From: Burkholderiales bacterium
GTDB taxonomy: Bacteria; Pseudomonadota; Gammaproteobacteria; Burkholderiales; Usitatibacteraceae
Assembly: GCA_025359285.1 (NCBI GenBank)
Contig: JANYGV010000168.1
Location: forward strand, 1-50,116
Direction of reading: 5' to 3'
DNA: 50,116 nt
Shown here piece by piece: positions 29,201-36,453 of this stretch; within the stretch, counting starts at the first letter, position 1; each line of letters opens with the position of its first letter. The translations under genes were made by a program, and so were the position numbers. The notes under the pieces were generated by a model, which saw only the letters and a program-made list of their open reading frames with translations, was not told the origin of the DNA and made no database searches.

Positions 29201-29664
29201 CATCCCTCGCCGAAACGATTGCGGCGAATACGTTCGACGAAGGTGGGTTCATCAAGGATGACGTGCCGACGCTTGCACGCACTATTCCGTTGGTCATGGT
29301 GGTGGACGATTCGCTTACCGTGCGCAAAATCACCAGCCGTATGCTCACCCGCGAAGGCTTTGAAGTCGCGACGGCAAAAGATGGTGTGGATGGGCTGCAG
29401 CAATTGCAGGATATTCAGCCCGATATCATCCTGTTGGATATCGAAATGCCGCGTATGGATGGATTTGAATTCGCACGCAACGTGCGTGCGGATGCGAAAG
29501 CGCGCGACATTCCAATCATCATGATTACGTCGCGAACCGCAGACAAACACCGCAACCGCGCGATGGAGTTGGGCGTCAATGAATACATGGGCAAGCCATA
29601 CCAGGAAGAACAATTGCTGGCGATGATTCGTTCATACACCAAACATATTGCGGCTGCAAAATAG
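23209..29664 (+). CDS. chpA: Hybrid chemosensory histidine kinase ChpA/PilL
   Basis: This 2151-residue CheA-type kinase drives PilG and PilH phosphorylation. The N-terminal region is helical with a degenerate Hpt-like segment near residue 53 (HLHQVTGALSM). Three clearer Hpt domains follow: His735 in YHTLKGSGRM, His1003 in AHTLTSSSRTTG (without the usual Lys-Gly), and His1387 in LHTLKGSARM. Long Pro/Ala/Glu-rich linkers separate them (about 820-960 and 1120-1340). Then come the dimerisation domain, the ATPase domain (N box LLRNAVSHGLE, LSDDGGGLNF, SGRGVGMDVVRSEI), a CheW-like domain, and a C-terminal receiver with Asp2077 (ILLDIEMPRMDGFEF). No strong RBS is visible before ATG 23209. pilK and chpB, found beside it in Pseudomonas, are absent here. 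Confidence 0.94.
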   Translation: MSSNPKASFDVGPLSWVKTEIEHSLFEARSHLDALAAEPGDVKSIKYIATHLHQVTGALSMVALGAATRFNEEIEKLVSTFENLDARGETATRIAVVKSATASLSAYLDNLMAGETDRPMMLAAAYLAVNKARGATDASESDLFSPDLSVAIPMPDDTIALPKSDALIAAIKHRRSMYQTGLLKLLRDKDLLGGAREMRNATLAIEALQVTSPTRSFWFTASGFFDAMASDPADAGTLAVQLFGKIDQQIKLLIEGIQKVPEKLFRDLLLVIGKSKAQTERLNRIRELYRLDELLAMPDAGRDTALDDQLKTVLRAMRERLQTLKDHWLKFTTGNRPALEPFGIDSEALARESLQQSNKDLSKLLQVLAEAGAHLRKSATALTEPQGLEVATALLFAESSLENYFRLSTDFAQQVASVTERVKGAMAGAVLPTLDPSVNPLMDDITKRAQERMLMFQVGQEVQVNLTTIETALDNYFRDPSRTGELSPLLPLFSQVQGALSILELDEAAGLNQMLRDRVSQFASGAMKGVGDDAENLAEGISALGLYVTALQQGAASPRNILMPALVRFGLATKPVEAEQSMVKSPVTAGDVDVAKQKVQALYEDWKQQPEATATRDQLRDAVKELKQEAELIADTKSAKSSDEALKAIDGTFDPMNAGMSAALQDIAPQKPTETPAPQTVQLIDAPSSEVDQELLEIFLEEATEVVETIRQNLDILRASPHEKESLTTIRRGYHTLKGSGRMVGLNDLGEVAWNCEQALNKWLKDEKPASPSLMHFIDHTSTAFSGWVATLQQTGVAVIDGAEIARLADLIKNDKEIQLPSSAPLSPDSLTSTPNLAAPLAKSDLPVAGVVERTFEAFDLPSLDLDKPFELPPLQQIEVPPAEPLSVDLPLAAKATEAGVPAQPVEFSALVSHLALDLIPPALPTHLAAPSLESVTNDSDDSGLVFASPPEIRIGSVSIPAPFFDIYIEEAKAHIATLENEMFSLESNGMRPVSHEFMRAAHTLTSSSRTTGFMMIADVAHALEKWLQDAIDVPPSWTPRRLSVTSQSVEALATMVRGLVSHDAPTPRPDLEQELKDLRTEFADARKIGEGTNLSAPLKVTQRLLIIPEIEAELPGPLPPMPSEASHTPALIAQNLQAIADPVIEPSLKPDVAFVPPNRVESDYTNDFDFFDDPVSTPADATAELPPPVPVEPTESIEADHVPAFFDSAYTAEITPLVELQVGEAPVAEAALEPTTEAIGAPDSNPVYAAEPAVADTAKIESDIAASEKPPAIDTPIFDSSVWLNVASGAAAMTGLAALGADAIAHTPSPLPITDTVIAAVAATQSPQFESGKDRRTVQDDIDPDLLPIFLEEAQEIVPQVGDALRRWRASPVNHAPVTELARHLHTLKGSARMAGLMRLGELAHVMETDIIEMEAEAVPATAKFDRIDEGLDRFNAALDRIAKGELAAPIEIPMVADVSSQLPAPLAKLAAARAEIVAEGEKLEGRERQALLRVNADMIDRFVNEAGELAIARSRIDLEMITFKRALLELSENVTRMKVQLREIEIQAETQIQSRTKEQQELGAEFDPLEFDRFSRMQEITRFLAESLNDVVTLQQSLNSNIDETEAALLQQARLNRDLQQGLMGVRLVPLGNLQDRFYRLVRQTAKELDKKANLEFRGVRVEIDRSVLEKITGPFEHLLRNAVSHGLEMPHERTARGKSEIGEITIDARQAGNEIMLTLSDDGGGLNFTRIREKAIRQGLLAANDEVTEAQLTQYIFMAGFSTADEVTQISGRGVGMDVVRSEIVSLGGRIDISSTPGRGTSFTIALPLTLAVTQAVMVVVNETTYAIPSVMIEQVQEYKGKRYEPLLELNEIDWKGNKYPLRSMEAMLGGKPTISAQRKAVVILAKSGQQRAAVQVDEIIGNREIVVKNIGPQLARLVGVAGATVMGSGQVILILNPVQLVFREAATVKVEKVDKVEKAANDIASSESMGFAVESSQGTPEIVALADAQMMRGPSLAETIAANTFDEGGFIKDDVPTLARTIPLVMVVDDSLTVRKITSRMLTREGFEVATAKDGVDGLQQLQDIQPDIILLDIEMPRMDGFEFARNVRADAKARDIPIIMITSRTADKHRNRAMELGVNEYMGKPYQEEQLLAMIRSYTKHIAAAK

Positions 29665-29772
29665 ACGCTTAGGCTAACAAAGAGTGAGCTTGCGGCTAGG
29701 TCAGGAATGCGTTGAAACTGAAATTGGCTTAACGCAAATCGCCTAATGCATATGTTCTGTGCGCATGCATTA

Positions 29773-29810
29773 CCCAACAAAAAACCGGCTTCAGCCGGTT
29801 TTTTGTTGGG
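29773..29810. terminator. Bidirectional terminator between chpA and uppP
   Basis: An 18-base arm on each side pairs perfectly around GGCTTCAGCC, with A-runs and T-runs inside the arms. It is placed between the convergent chpA and uppP genes and serves both strands. Confidence 0.88.
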
Positions 29811-29828
29811 GTGTCCAGAGTTTCTGGC

Positions 29829-30677
29829 CTACGTTTTTGCCCAGCTCACCACGCCGAAGTAAGACGTTGCCAGCACAATAATGCCGAACAAAATTCGATA
29901 CCAGGCAAAGATTCTGAAGTCATGAGTGCTCACGTAACGAATGAACCAACGCACTACGATAAACGCACTGACAAACGAAGCGATAAAGCCGACACTGAAC
30001 ATTGGAATATCGCTTGCCGACAATAGCGTGCGGGCTTTCCAAAGCGAATAAACAGTAGCCCCCATCAGCGTAGGAATCGCGAGGAAAAAAGTAAATTCGG
30101 TCGCGCATTTTCGCGAAAGTCCAAAGAACATTCCACCGATGATCGTTGCCCCGGATCGAGAGGTACCAGGGATTAACGCGGCACATTGCGCAATCCCGAC
30201 CTTTAGCGCATCTTGCCATGTCATCTGGTCAATCGTTTCAACGCGCGGCGGCAATCCGCTGGCCGCGCGCATTTTGTACCAGCGCTCGGCAAACAGAATA
30301 ATGACGCCGCCAATTATGAACGCCAGTGCAATCGGGAATGGATGGAATAGCGCAGCCTGTAGTGTTTTATAGACGACCAGCCCCACTATTACAAACGGTA
30401 AAAATGCGACCAGAATATTGATCGCAAAACGCTGCGCAACCACATCCTTCAACACGCCTGAAAACGTGGTGATTAATCGCTGGCGAAATTCCCAGCACAC
30501 CGCCAGGATGGCGCCCGGCTGGATCACGATCTCGAATACCTTCATTTTGTCGTCGCCAGCGAGCCCCAACAAATCGGCTGCCAACACCAAATGACCCGTG
30601 GACGAAACCGGTAAAAACTCGGTGAGCCCCTCTACAAACCCAAGAATGAGTGCCTTAATTAAAAGAATTATTTCCAA
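29829..30677 (-). CDS. uppP: Undecaprenyl-diphosphatase
   Basis: UppP (BacA) dephosphorylates undecaprenyl pyrophosphate so the lipid carrier can be reused for peptidoglycan and other polymers. The 282-residue inner-membrane protein is mostly hydrophobic helices. It carries both family signatures: [14 protein letters not shown] (residues 16-29, with two catalytic-region Glu and a His) and [13 protein letters not shown] (central, with the key Arg). Length is typical. It converges with chpA and lies 17 bases downstream of the DUF1439 lipoprotein gene, with which it may be co-transcribed. Excess enzyme is known to raise bacitracin resistance. Confidence 0.97.
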   Translation of the reverse strand: MEIILLIKALILGFVEGLTEFLPVSSTGHLVLAADLLGLAGDDKMKVFEIVIQPGAILAVCWEFRQRLITTFSGVLKDVVAQRFAINILVAFLPFVIVGLVVYKTLQAALFHPFPIALAFIIGGVIILFAERWYKMRAASGLPPRVETIDQMTWQDALKVGIAQCAALIPGTSRSGATIIGGMFFGLSRKCATEFTFFLAIPTLMGATVYSLWKARTLLSASDIPMFSVGFIASFVSAFIVVRWFIRYVSTHDFRIFAWYRILFGIIVLATSYFGVVSWAKT

Positions 30678-30694
30678 CGTTGCCCCTTCAAGCG

Positions 30695-31255
30695 TTATTT
30701 CATTACCAGTGCAATACCCTCGCGGCGCACATCAATGCGTTGTGGGTTCAGGGTCAAGCCGAAGCGGGTTAATTCGGCTTCTGTAAAGGTTCGCAACGGT
30801 TTGTCTTCAATGTTGTCGCGTGCAATCGAGGACGCCACTCGGGCTAGCGCACCTGAAAGCGCGTCTGGCATGTTGTCAACACGGATCGTATCGACCCGAA
30901 CATCGCTGATAAAAATTGAGCGGCTCGGCGCATCGTAGCGCGGTTTTCCCGACATCGACAAAATGCCCGAAATGGTTTTATGAGATAGCGCCAACTTGAT
31001 TTGCACATCGAACGTCGCCGCCAGGCGTGCTTCTTTGCCCGCTTCCTCGCGCGCATCGACGCGTGGCCGCGTCAGGGACACATCGAGTAGTCCCGCTACA
31101 CTTTTTTCCAGCGGAAACCGTTTTGCCAAACGCTCGGTTAATTCGGCATGTGAAAATTTGATTTCACTCAGGCCCAGCAAATTGCTCGCGCAACCCGCTG
31201 CCAGAACGAGGGACACAGCCCAAAGCGTGAACACTGAATATCTTCGAATGGTCAT
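30695..31255 (-). CDS. DUF1439 family lipoprotein
   Basis: A 186-residue predicted lipoprotein. The signal peptide ends in VSLVLAAGC, with lipidation at the Cys. The mature part has a beta-rich pattern ([49 protein letters not shown]) matching the DUF1439 family, which includes E. coli YceB. The biochemical role is unknown. I place the start at ATG 31255, since five extra upstream residues only precede the basic start of the signal peptide. It sits immediately upstream of uppP. The 258 bases upstream, to the dusA stop, hold no recognisable feature. Confidence 0.8.
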   Translation of the reverse strand: MTIRRYSVFTLWAVSLVLAAGCASNLLGLSEIKFSHAELTERLAKRFPLEKSVAGLLDVSLTRPRVDAREEAGKEARLAATFDVQIKLALSHKTISGILSMSGKPRYDAPSRSIFISDVRVDTIRVDNMPDALSGALARVASSIARDNIEDKPLRTFTEAELTRFGLTLNPQRIDVRREGIALVMK

Positions 31256-31513
31256 CAAAATAGTGATCAATTCACAGTAAATTTAAAAACGGATTATAGC
31301 GACGTCAACATGCTTCGCCGCGTGCGGATTTACCACTAGGCTTGTTAAGACAATTAAATGCAGACGACGTTTTACGTGGAGCAACGACCAATAATACGAG
31401 AAATAAGAGAAATGAACGCGCACGACCGAAACCTTATATCTGAGGAACCAATAGGTGCGGGCATCTTGAGCCATCATTGCTCCAAACTGCGCGCCAGTGC
31501 TAGTGTTTTTAAA

Positions 31514-32518
31514 TCACCCCTCGGCTGACGCCAACATCTTTGTTACGCGCTCGATGTCTGCGCCGGTCAGCTTACGACGCCATGCTCTGGCACCGGACAG
31601 GCCTTTGTAGAGCCCGACCATATGTCGCATCACCGCGTGGCGAGTGGATCCGGCGGCGACTTGCTCATTCGCGTACTCGATCATAGCGGCTTCCACCGCT
31701 TCACGGGTGGTCGCTTCATGGTCGTCGCCGTAGAACTCGCGATCCCACGACGCCAGCCAGTAGGGATTGTGGTACGCCTCACGGCCGATCATTACGCCGT
31801 CCACGTGTCGTAAATGCTCGTGTATTTGGTCAGCCGAATCGATCCCGCCATTGATGACAATTGTTAGATGCGGGAAATCTTTTTTTAACTGATAGACGTG
31901 GCCATATTTGAGCGGCGGTACTTCGCGATTCTCTTTTGGCGACAAGCCTTGGAGAATCGCGTTGCGTGCATGGGCAATAAAAACATTGCAGCCAGCCTCC
32001 GCCACGCGACCAACAAAATCACGAACGAATTCATATTCTTCGTGAGCATCAATACCGACGCGGTGTTTGACGGTAACGGGAATTGAGGTTGCGTCCACCA
32101 TGGCTTTCACGCAGTCCGCCACCAGCGCGGGTTCCGCCATCAGGCACGCGCCAAAGCTGCCGCGCTGCACGCGTTCTGATGGGCAGCCGCAGTTCAAATT
32201 GATCTCGTCGTAACCCCATTTCTCACCTAGTTTTGCGCAGATGGCGAGGTCACTTGATTCACTTCCGCCTAACTGCAACGCAAGCGGATGCTCTGCCGAA
32301 TTAAAATCCAGATGGCGTGGCTGATTACCGTGAATAAGCGCGCCAGTTGTCACCATTTCGGTATACAGCCTCGCATGGCGCGTCAGCAAGCGATGGAATT
32401 TTCGGCAATGCCGATCAGTCCAATCCATCATTGGGGCGACAGATAAGCGATGGCTAAGATTCTGGCCCGGGTGTTGGTCGGATGGGCGGCCTTGCTCGGT
32501 GCGCTGTGAATCACTCAT
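31514..32518 (-). CDS. dusA: tRNA-dihydrouridine(20/20a) synthase DusA
   Basis: DusA is an FMN flavoenzyme that reduces uridines in the tRNA D-loop. From ATG 32518 the 334-residue protein begins with a short polar tail, then LSVAPMMDWTDRHCRKFHR. The catalytic Cys112 lies in NLNCGCPSERVQRGSFGACLM, the DusA rather than DusB form. Later segments are VKHRVGID, FIAHARNAILQGLSPKENRE, IVINGGID, and VMIGREAYHNPYWL (FMN phosphate binding). The longer in-frame start at 32611 adds 31 hydrophobic and basic residues not seen in the family, so I prefer 32518. It is divergent from prlC. Confidence 0.95.
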   Translation of the reverse strand: MSDSQRTEQGRPSDQHPGQNLSHRLSVAPMMDWTDRHCRKFHRLLTRHARLYTEMVTTGALIHGNQPRHLDFNSAEHPLALQLGGSESSDLAICAKLGEKWGYDEINLNCGCPSERVQRGSFGACLMAEPALVADCVKAMVDATSIPVTVKHRVGIDAHEEYEFVRDFVGRVAEAGCNVFIAHARNAILQGLSPKENREVPPLKYGHVYQLKKDFPHLTIVINGGIDSADQIHEHLRHVDGVMIGREAYHNPYWLASWDREFYGDDHEATTREAVEAAMIEYANEQVAAGSTRHAVMRHMVGLYKGLSGARAWRRKLTGADIERVTKMLASAEG

Positions 32519-32673
32519 TGAAGAAGATGGCGTAAATAATTGAAATGCGCGCCGCAAAAACGGAGCGGGCTGCGAAAAAAGCCGAAGCAATATGAATAAA
32601 GGGAACTCCAACAGGCTGTTAGGTCACTTCCCGCATTATCGACTAACATGATGCCTCTGTAGAATTTAACGAT

Positions 32674-34800
32674 ATGACGAAAATGACTAAAGAATCCGAT
32701 TTAGCGACGCCTGATTTAGCCAATCCTGATTTGGCCAAACCTTTAGCTAACCCATTGCTCGATTTTTCCGGCTTGCCACGCTTTGCCTCGATCCAGCCCA
32801 CGCATATTAAACCGGCCATGAATGTGTTGATCGCCGAAGCGAGCGCAACTATTGAATCGCTGTCGGCTGATGCTGCGCCAGCAAGCTGGGAAAACTTTAT
32901 TACGCCGCTCGATAACGTAAACGAACGATTGTCGCGCGCGTGGGGGGTGGTCGGCCATTTGAACGGCGTCGTGAATTCGCCCGAATTGCGCGAAGTTTAC
33001 AACGACATGCTACCTATCATCACCCAATATTGGACGGAGCTTGCACAAAACGAAACCCTTTATACGAAATACAAGGCGATTCGCGCCAGCGAGCAATATG
33101 CTTCGTTAAGCCCCGCACAGAAACAGGCACTTGAAAACGAGCTGCGAGATTTTCGACTGGGCGGCGCGGAATTATCAGTCGAGAAAAAGGCACGCTATCA
33201 AGTCGTTCAGGAAGAATTGTCGTCGCTGATGTCGACATTCAATGACAACGTGCTGGACGCCACCAACGAATTTGCGTGCTTCATTGAAGACGAGTCCGAG
33301 CTGTCAGGCGTGCCTGAAGATGTAAAAACGGTTGCTCGCGAAGCCGCCATGGCAGAAGGTAAACCTGGCTGGAAATTGACCCTACATGGCCCGTGTTACG
33401 GACCCGTGATGCAATACGCGGACACGCAAGCTCTGCGCGCACGCTTGTACCGCGCCTATGTGACGCGCGGCTCTGAGCTCGGTGCCAACGCGGCCTGGGA
33501 TAACAGCGCAACCATTAACCGCATGCTTCAGCTTCGCCACGAAACCGCGGTGCTGCTGGGTTATAAAAACTATTCCGAAGTTTCGCTCGCCACCAAAATG
33601 GCTGAGACCCCAGCCGACGTTATCGGCTTTCTCGATGACATGGTCATCAAAGCAAAATCGTTTGCGGAAGCGGATTGGAAAGAGCTGCTGGCCTTCGCCA
33701 ACGCCGAGCTACACATGCCCGGCGTAAATGCATGGGACGTTTCCTATGTGTCCGAAAAACTGCGTGAAAACCGTTACTCGTTTTCGGATCAGGAATTGAA
33801 GCAGTATTTTCAGGAACCGAAAGTGCTGGCGGGTTTATTTCATGTGATCGAAGCGCTCTACAACGTGAAAATCAGCGCCTCCAACACCGAGGTATGGCAT
33901 TCAGATGCGCGCTTTTATGATGTTCGTAATATCGACGGCGGCATCGTTGGGGAGTTTTATCTGGATCTCTATGCGCGTGACGCGAAGCGTGGCGGCGCAT
34001 GGATGGACGATGCCATCAATCGCCGGATGAAAAACGGCGCTGTACAACATCCAGTTGCCTTTCTGACCTGTAATTTTGCCGCCCCGGTGGACGGAAAACC
34101 GGCGCTGTTCACCCATGATGATGTGATTACGTTATTTCACGAATTCGGCCACGGCCTGCATCAGCTACTGACTGAAGTGGACGAACTAAGTGTGTCCGGT
34201 ATCAACGGCGTGGAATGGGATGCCGTTGAGCTGCCGTCGCAATTCATGGAAAATTTTTGCTGGGAATGGGATGTGTTGAAACGCATGACCGCGCACGTTG
34301 ACTCGGGCGAGGCTTTACCGCGTGCGCTCTTCGACAAAATGATTGCCGCTAAAAATTTCCAGGCGGGGATGGGCTTTGTGCGGCAGCTGGAGTTCTCGCT
34401 GCTTGATATGCGACTGCACACCGGTTTTGATCCCACGCGCGATTCGATGCATGATTTGGTGGCTGCGGTGAGGCGTGCCGTGGCAGTTGTGCAGTATCCT
34501 GACTTTAATCGCACCTTGCATGCCTTCAGCCATATTTTTGGCGGCGGTTACGCCGCTGGCTATTACAGTTACAAATGGGCCGAGGTTTTGTCAGCCGACG
34601 CCTATGCCGCGTTCGAAGAAGGTAGCGTACTCTATCCGGATATTGGCGTGCTCAACGCCGAAACGGGCGCCAAGTTTCGCCGCGAAGTGCTGGGACGCGG
34701 TGGCAGCCGCCCGGCCATGGAATCGTTTATTGCGTTTCGGGGCCGAAAGCCCGATATGGAGCCACTACTGCGGCACAATGGCTTGAAGCTGGCAGCATAA
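32674..34800 (+). CDS. prlC: Oligopeptidase A (M3 family zinc peptidase)
   Basis: PrlC/OpdA degrades signal peptides and other oligopeptides in the cytosol. The 708-residue protein carries the zinc motif HEFGH at residues 489-493 (LFHEFGHGLHQLL) and the downstream glutamate region VEWDAVELPSQFMEN. It also has the C-terminal FGGGYAAGYYSYKWAEVLSADAY typical of M3A peptidases. Length is normal apart from a short N-terminal run of repeats: three in-frame 15-base units encode Asp-Leu-Ala-x-Pro (32698-32742). The gene ends one base before a tandem repeat that carries the RBS of the next gene. Confidence 0.96.
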   Translation: MTKMTKESDLATPDLANPDLAKPLANPLLDFSGLPRFASIQPTHIKPAMNVLIAEASATIESLSADAAPASWENFITPLDNVNERLSRAWGVVGHLNGVVNSPELREVYNDMLPIITQYWTELAQNETLYTKYKAIRASEQYASLSPAQKQALENELRDFRLGGAELSVEKKARYQVVQEELSSLMSTFNDNVLDATNEFACFIEDESELSGVPEDVKTVAREAAMAEGKPGWKLTLHGPCYGPVMQYADTQALRARLYRAYVTRGSELGANAAWDNSATINRMLQLRHETAVLLGYKNYSEVSLATKMAETPADVIGFLDDMVIKAKSFAEADWKELLAFANAELHMPGVNAWDVSYVSEKLRENRYSFSDQELKQYFQEPKVLAGLFHVIEALYNVKISASNTEVWHSDARFYDVRNIDGGIVGEFYLDLYARDAKRGGAWMDDAINRRMKNGAVQHPVAFLTCNFAAPVDGKPALFTHDDVITLFHEFGHGLHQLLTEVDELSVSGINGVEWDAVELPSQFMENFCWEWDVLKRMTAHVDSGEALPRALFDKMIAAKNFQAGMGFVRQLEFSLLDMRLHTGFDPTRDSMHDLVAAVRRAVAVVQYPDFNRTLHAFSHIFGGGYAAGYYSYKWAEVLSADAYAAFEEGSVLYPDIGVLNAETGAKFRREVLGRGGSRPAMESFIAFRGRKPDMEPLLRHNGLKLAA
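32698..32742 (+). repeat. 15-base in-frame repeat at the prlC 5' end
   Basis: Three adjacent units beginning GATTTAGC or GATTTGGCC encode DLATP, DLANP and DLAKP, followed by a partial unit (LANP). The pattern is imperfect at the base level. The segment lies ahead of the conserved LLDFSGLPRF start of oligopeptidase A and is probably dispensable. Confidence 0.75.
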
Positions 34801-34834
34801 TTTTAGGAGGCTAGGGCTTTTAGGAGGCTAGGGC
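34801..34834 (+). repeat. 17-base tandem duplication carrying two Shine-Dalgarno sites
   Basis: TTTTAGGAGGCTAGGGC occurs twice without a gap (34801-34817 and 34818-34834). Each copy has a full AGGAGG (34805-34810 and 34822-34827). Only the second is at a usable distance, 10 bases, from ATG 34838. The first begins directly after the prlC stop codon. Confidence 0.9.
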
Positions 34835-34837
34835 TAT

Positions 34838-35413
34838 ATGCTTGGATGCGAAACAGTTAAAACACGGCAGCATACAACCCTGCACGCCATGGTGGTATTT
34901 GCTGCCCTTGTCGTCGCCGTTGACAGCGTCGATGCGCAAACTTTCTGTCGGTGGGAAGATAAAGACGGTCGGGTAACTTATTCCGACACGCCGCCGCCCA
35001 AAGCTGCAAAACTTCCTCAAGAAAAAAAGCTGGTCGACAACATTATCGAGCAGGACAAAACGCCGTTCGCACAAAAAGCGGCGGCACAAAGTAATCCAGC
35101 CATGCTTTATGCGAGCAATTGTGGCGACGGTTGCGTGGCAGGTCGAGCATTGTTGAGCAGGCGGGGAATTCCGTTTGGCGAACGTAATCCAGAAAGCGAC
35201 GCCAAAGCCGCCGCCAGCTTGAACGACCTGGTCGATGCATTGGAAGTGCCTACCATGACGGTAGGGGCAACCACACTCAAAGGTTTTTCCGAAAGCGCTT
35301 GGATGACGGCACCGGACACCGCCGTTTATCCGCGTACTAACGGCAATTTAACGCCGACCGTGTCAGCGCGCGGCACGCCTCCGTCTGCCGGTAAAGACAA
35401 TACTAAAAAATAG
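34838..35413 (+). CDS. Exported DUF4124 and glutaredoxin-like protein
   Basis: A 191-residue protein with three parts. A signal peptide (about 18-34, AALVVAVDSVDAQ) indicates export. A DUF4124 motif follows (CRWEDKDGRVTYSDTPPP, about 37-54). The last part is a glutaredoxin-like domain (about 88-150) with NCGDGCVAGRALLSRRGIPF and the cis-Pro region VPTMTVG. The cysteines are spaced C-x3-C, not the C-x2-C of classical glutaredoxins. The C-terminus is a low-complexity tail. A periplasmic thiol role is possible but not shown. Met18 is an alternative start, although the AGGAGG box favours 34838. It lies between prlC and xth, probably in one transcript. Confidence 0.75.
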   Translation: MLGCETVKTRQHTTLHAMVVFAALVVAVDSVDAQTFCRWEDKDGRVTYSDTPPPKAAKLPQEKKLVDNIIEQDKTPFAQKAAAQSNPAMLYASNCGDGCVAGRALLSRRGIPFGERNPESDAKAAASLNDLVDALEVPTMTVGATTLKGFSESAWMTAPDTAVYPRTNGNLTPTVSARGTPPSAGKDNTKK

Positions 35414-35428
35414 GGCAATGAGATCACG

Positions 35429-36193
35429 ATGAAGCTTGTCACCTGGAATGTTAATTCGTTAAATGTGCGTTTGCCGCACGTGATTGACTGGCTAAAAGAA
35501 CATCAGCCAGATGCGCTTTGCCTGCAAGAGTTAAAACTGGAAGATATAAAATTTCCGCTGGCCGCGATTGAAGAAGCAGGCTATCACGCCGTTTTTGACG
35601 GCCAGAAAACCTATAACGGCGTTGCCATTTTGTCTCGCTCGCGACCTGAGGACGTGTCCAAAGGCATGGTGGAATTCCCGGATGAACAAAAGCGTGTTAT
35701 CGCCGCCACTATTGACGGGGTTCGCGTTGTCTGTGTCTATATTCCGAATGGTCAATCCATTGACTCGGATAAATACCAATACAAGCTCAAATGGTTGGAT
35801 GGCCTCGCCCAATACATGGCCCGGACGATTCGCGACTATGGTGATGTGGCCCTGCTGGGCGATTACAACATCGCGCCTGATGATCGCGATGTGTATGACC
35901 CGAAAGCGTGGGAGGGCCAAGTGTTGTGCAGCGATGCAGAGCGTGCCGCTTATCAGCGTATCCTGGCGCTCGGCATGCAGGATAGTTTTCGGCTCTTCGA
36001 TCAGCCCGACAAAAGCTATACATGGTGGGATTACCGGATGAACGGATTTAAACGCAATCTTGGTATGCGTATCGACCACGTGTTGTTGACCGCTGGTCTG
36101 GCCGGCAATTGCGAGAGCGTCGACATCGATTTGGTGCCGCGCAAGCTTGAGCGGCCGTCAGATCACGCACCGGTAGCCGCCACGCTTCGTTAA
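35429..36193 (+). CDS. xthA: Exodeoxyribonuclease III
   Basis: This AP endonuclease and 3'-5' exonuclease acts in base-excision repair. The 254-residue protein has all the exonuclease III family motifs: TWNVNSLNVRLPHV, the metal-binding Glu in CLQELKLED, YNGVAILS, GDYNIAPDDRDVYDP, WWDYRMNGFKRNLGMRIDHVL, and the catalytic SDHAPV at the C-terminus. Length is typical. It is 15 bases downstream of the DUF4124 gene on the same strand. Confidence 0.96.
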   Translation: MKLVTWNVNSLNVRLPHVIDWLKEHQPDALCLQELKLEDIKFPLAAIEEAGYHAVFDGQKTYNGVAILSRSRPEDVSKGMVEFPDEQKRVIAATIDGVRVVCVYIPNGQSIDSDKYQYKLKWLDGLAQYMARTIRDYGDVALLGDYNIAPDDRDVYDPKAWEGQVLCSDAERAAYQRILALGMQDSFRLFDQPDKSYTWWDYRMNGFKRNLGMRIDHVLLTAGLAGNCESVDIDLVPRKLERPSDHAPVAATLR

Positions 36194-36298
36194 TTTACAC
36201 AGGCCGAATACGTCTCGCAACGTCAACTTTGATCCCATAAAGACGGTAGAAATTTCCCATCTGATGCCAGCGCTATGTGAGGCCTTTAGCGTTAACTT

Positions 36299-36330
36299 GG
36301 TAAATTATTGTTAATTCGGTAATTGTTAAC
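36299..36330 (+). promoter_or_regulatory. AT-rich direct repeats upstream of the GGDEF-EAL gene
   Basis: In the 260-base gap before the next gene, GGTAAATTATTGTTAA (36299-36314) and GGTAATTGTTAAC (36318-36330) form an imperfect direct repeat, with a further GTTAAC at 36291-36296. It could be a regulator or nucleoid-protein site. There is no recognised consensus. Confidence 0.25.
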
Positions 36331-36453
36331 ATTTAAACGTATCGCCCACTCGTACACTCGACTGCTTGTTTTCACCTCGCCACACTGGAATTTAACGGGC
36401 CGTTATTTATTGGCCATCTCGCCAAACCGCATCATTTCAATCTGCCGACGGCC

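Noticed and set aside
31283-31477. A 64-codon minus-strand frame between the DUF1439 lipoprotein gene and dusA
   Set aside because: No RBS, no recognisable motif, and a composition unlike a real protein. The gap seems to be non-coding.
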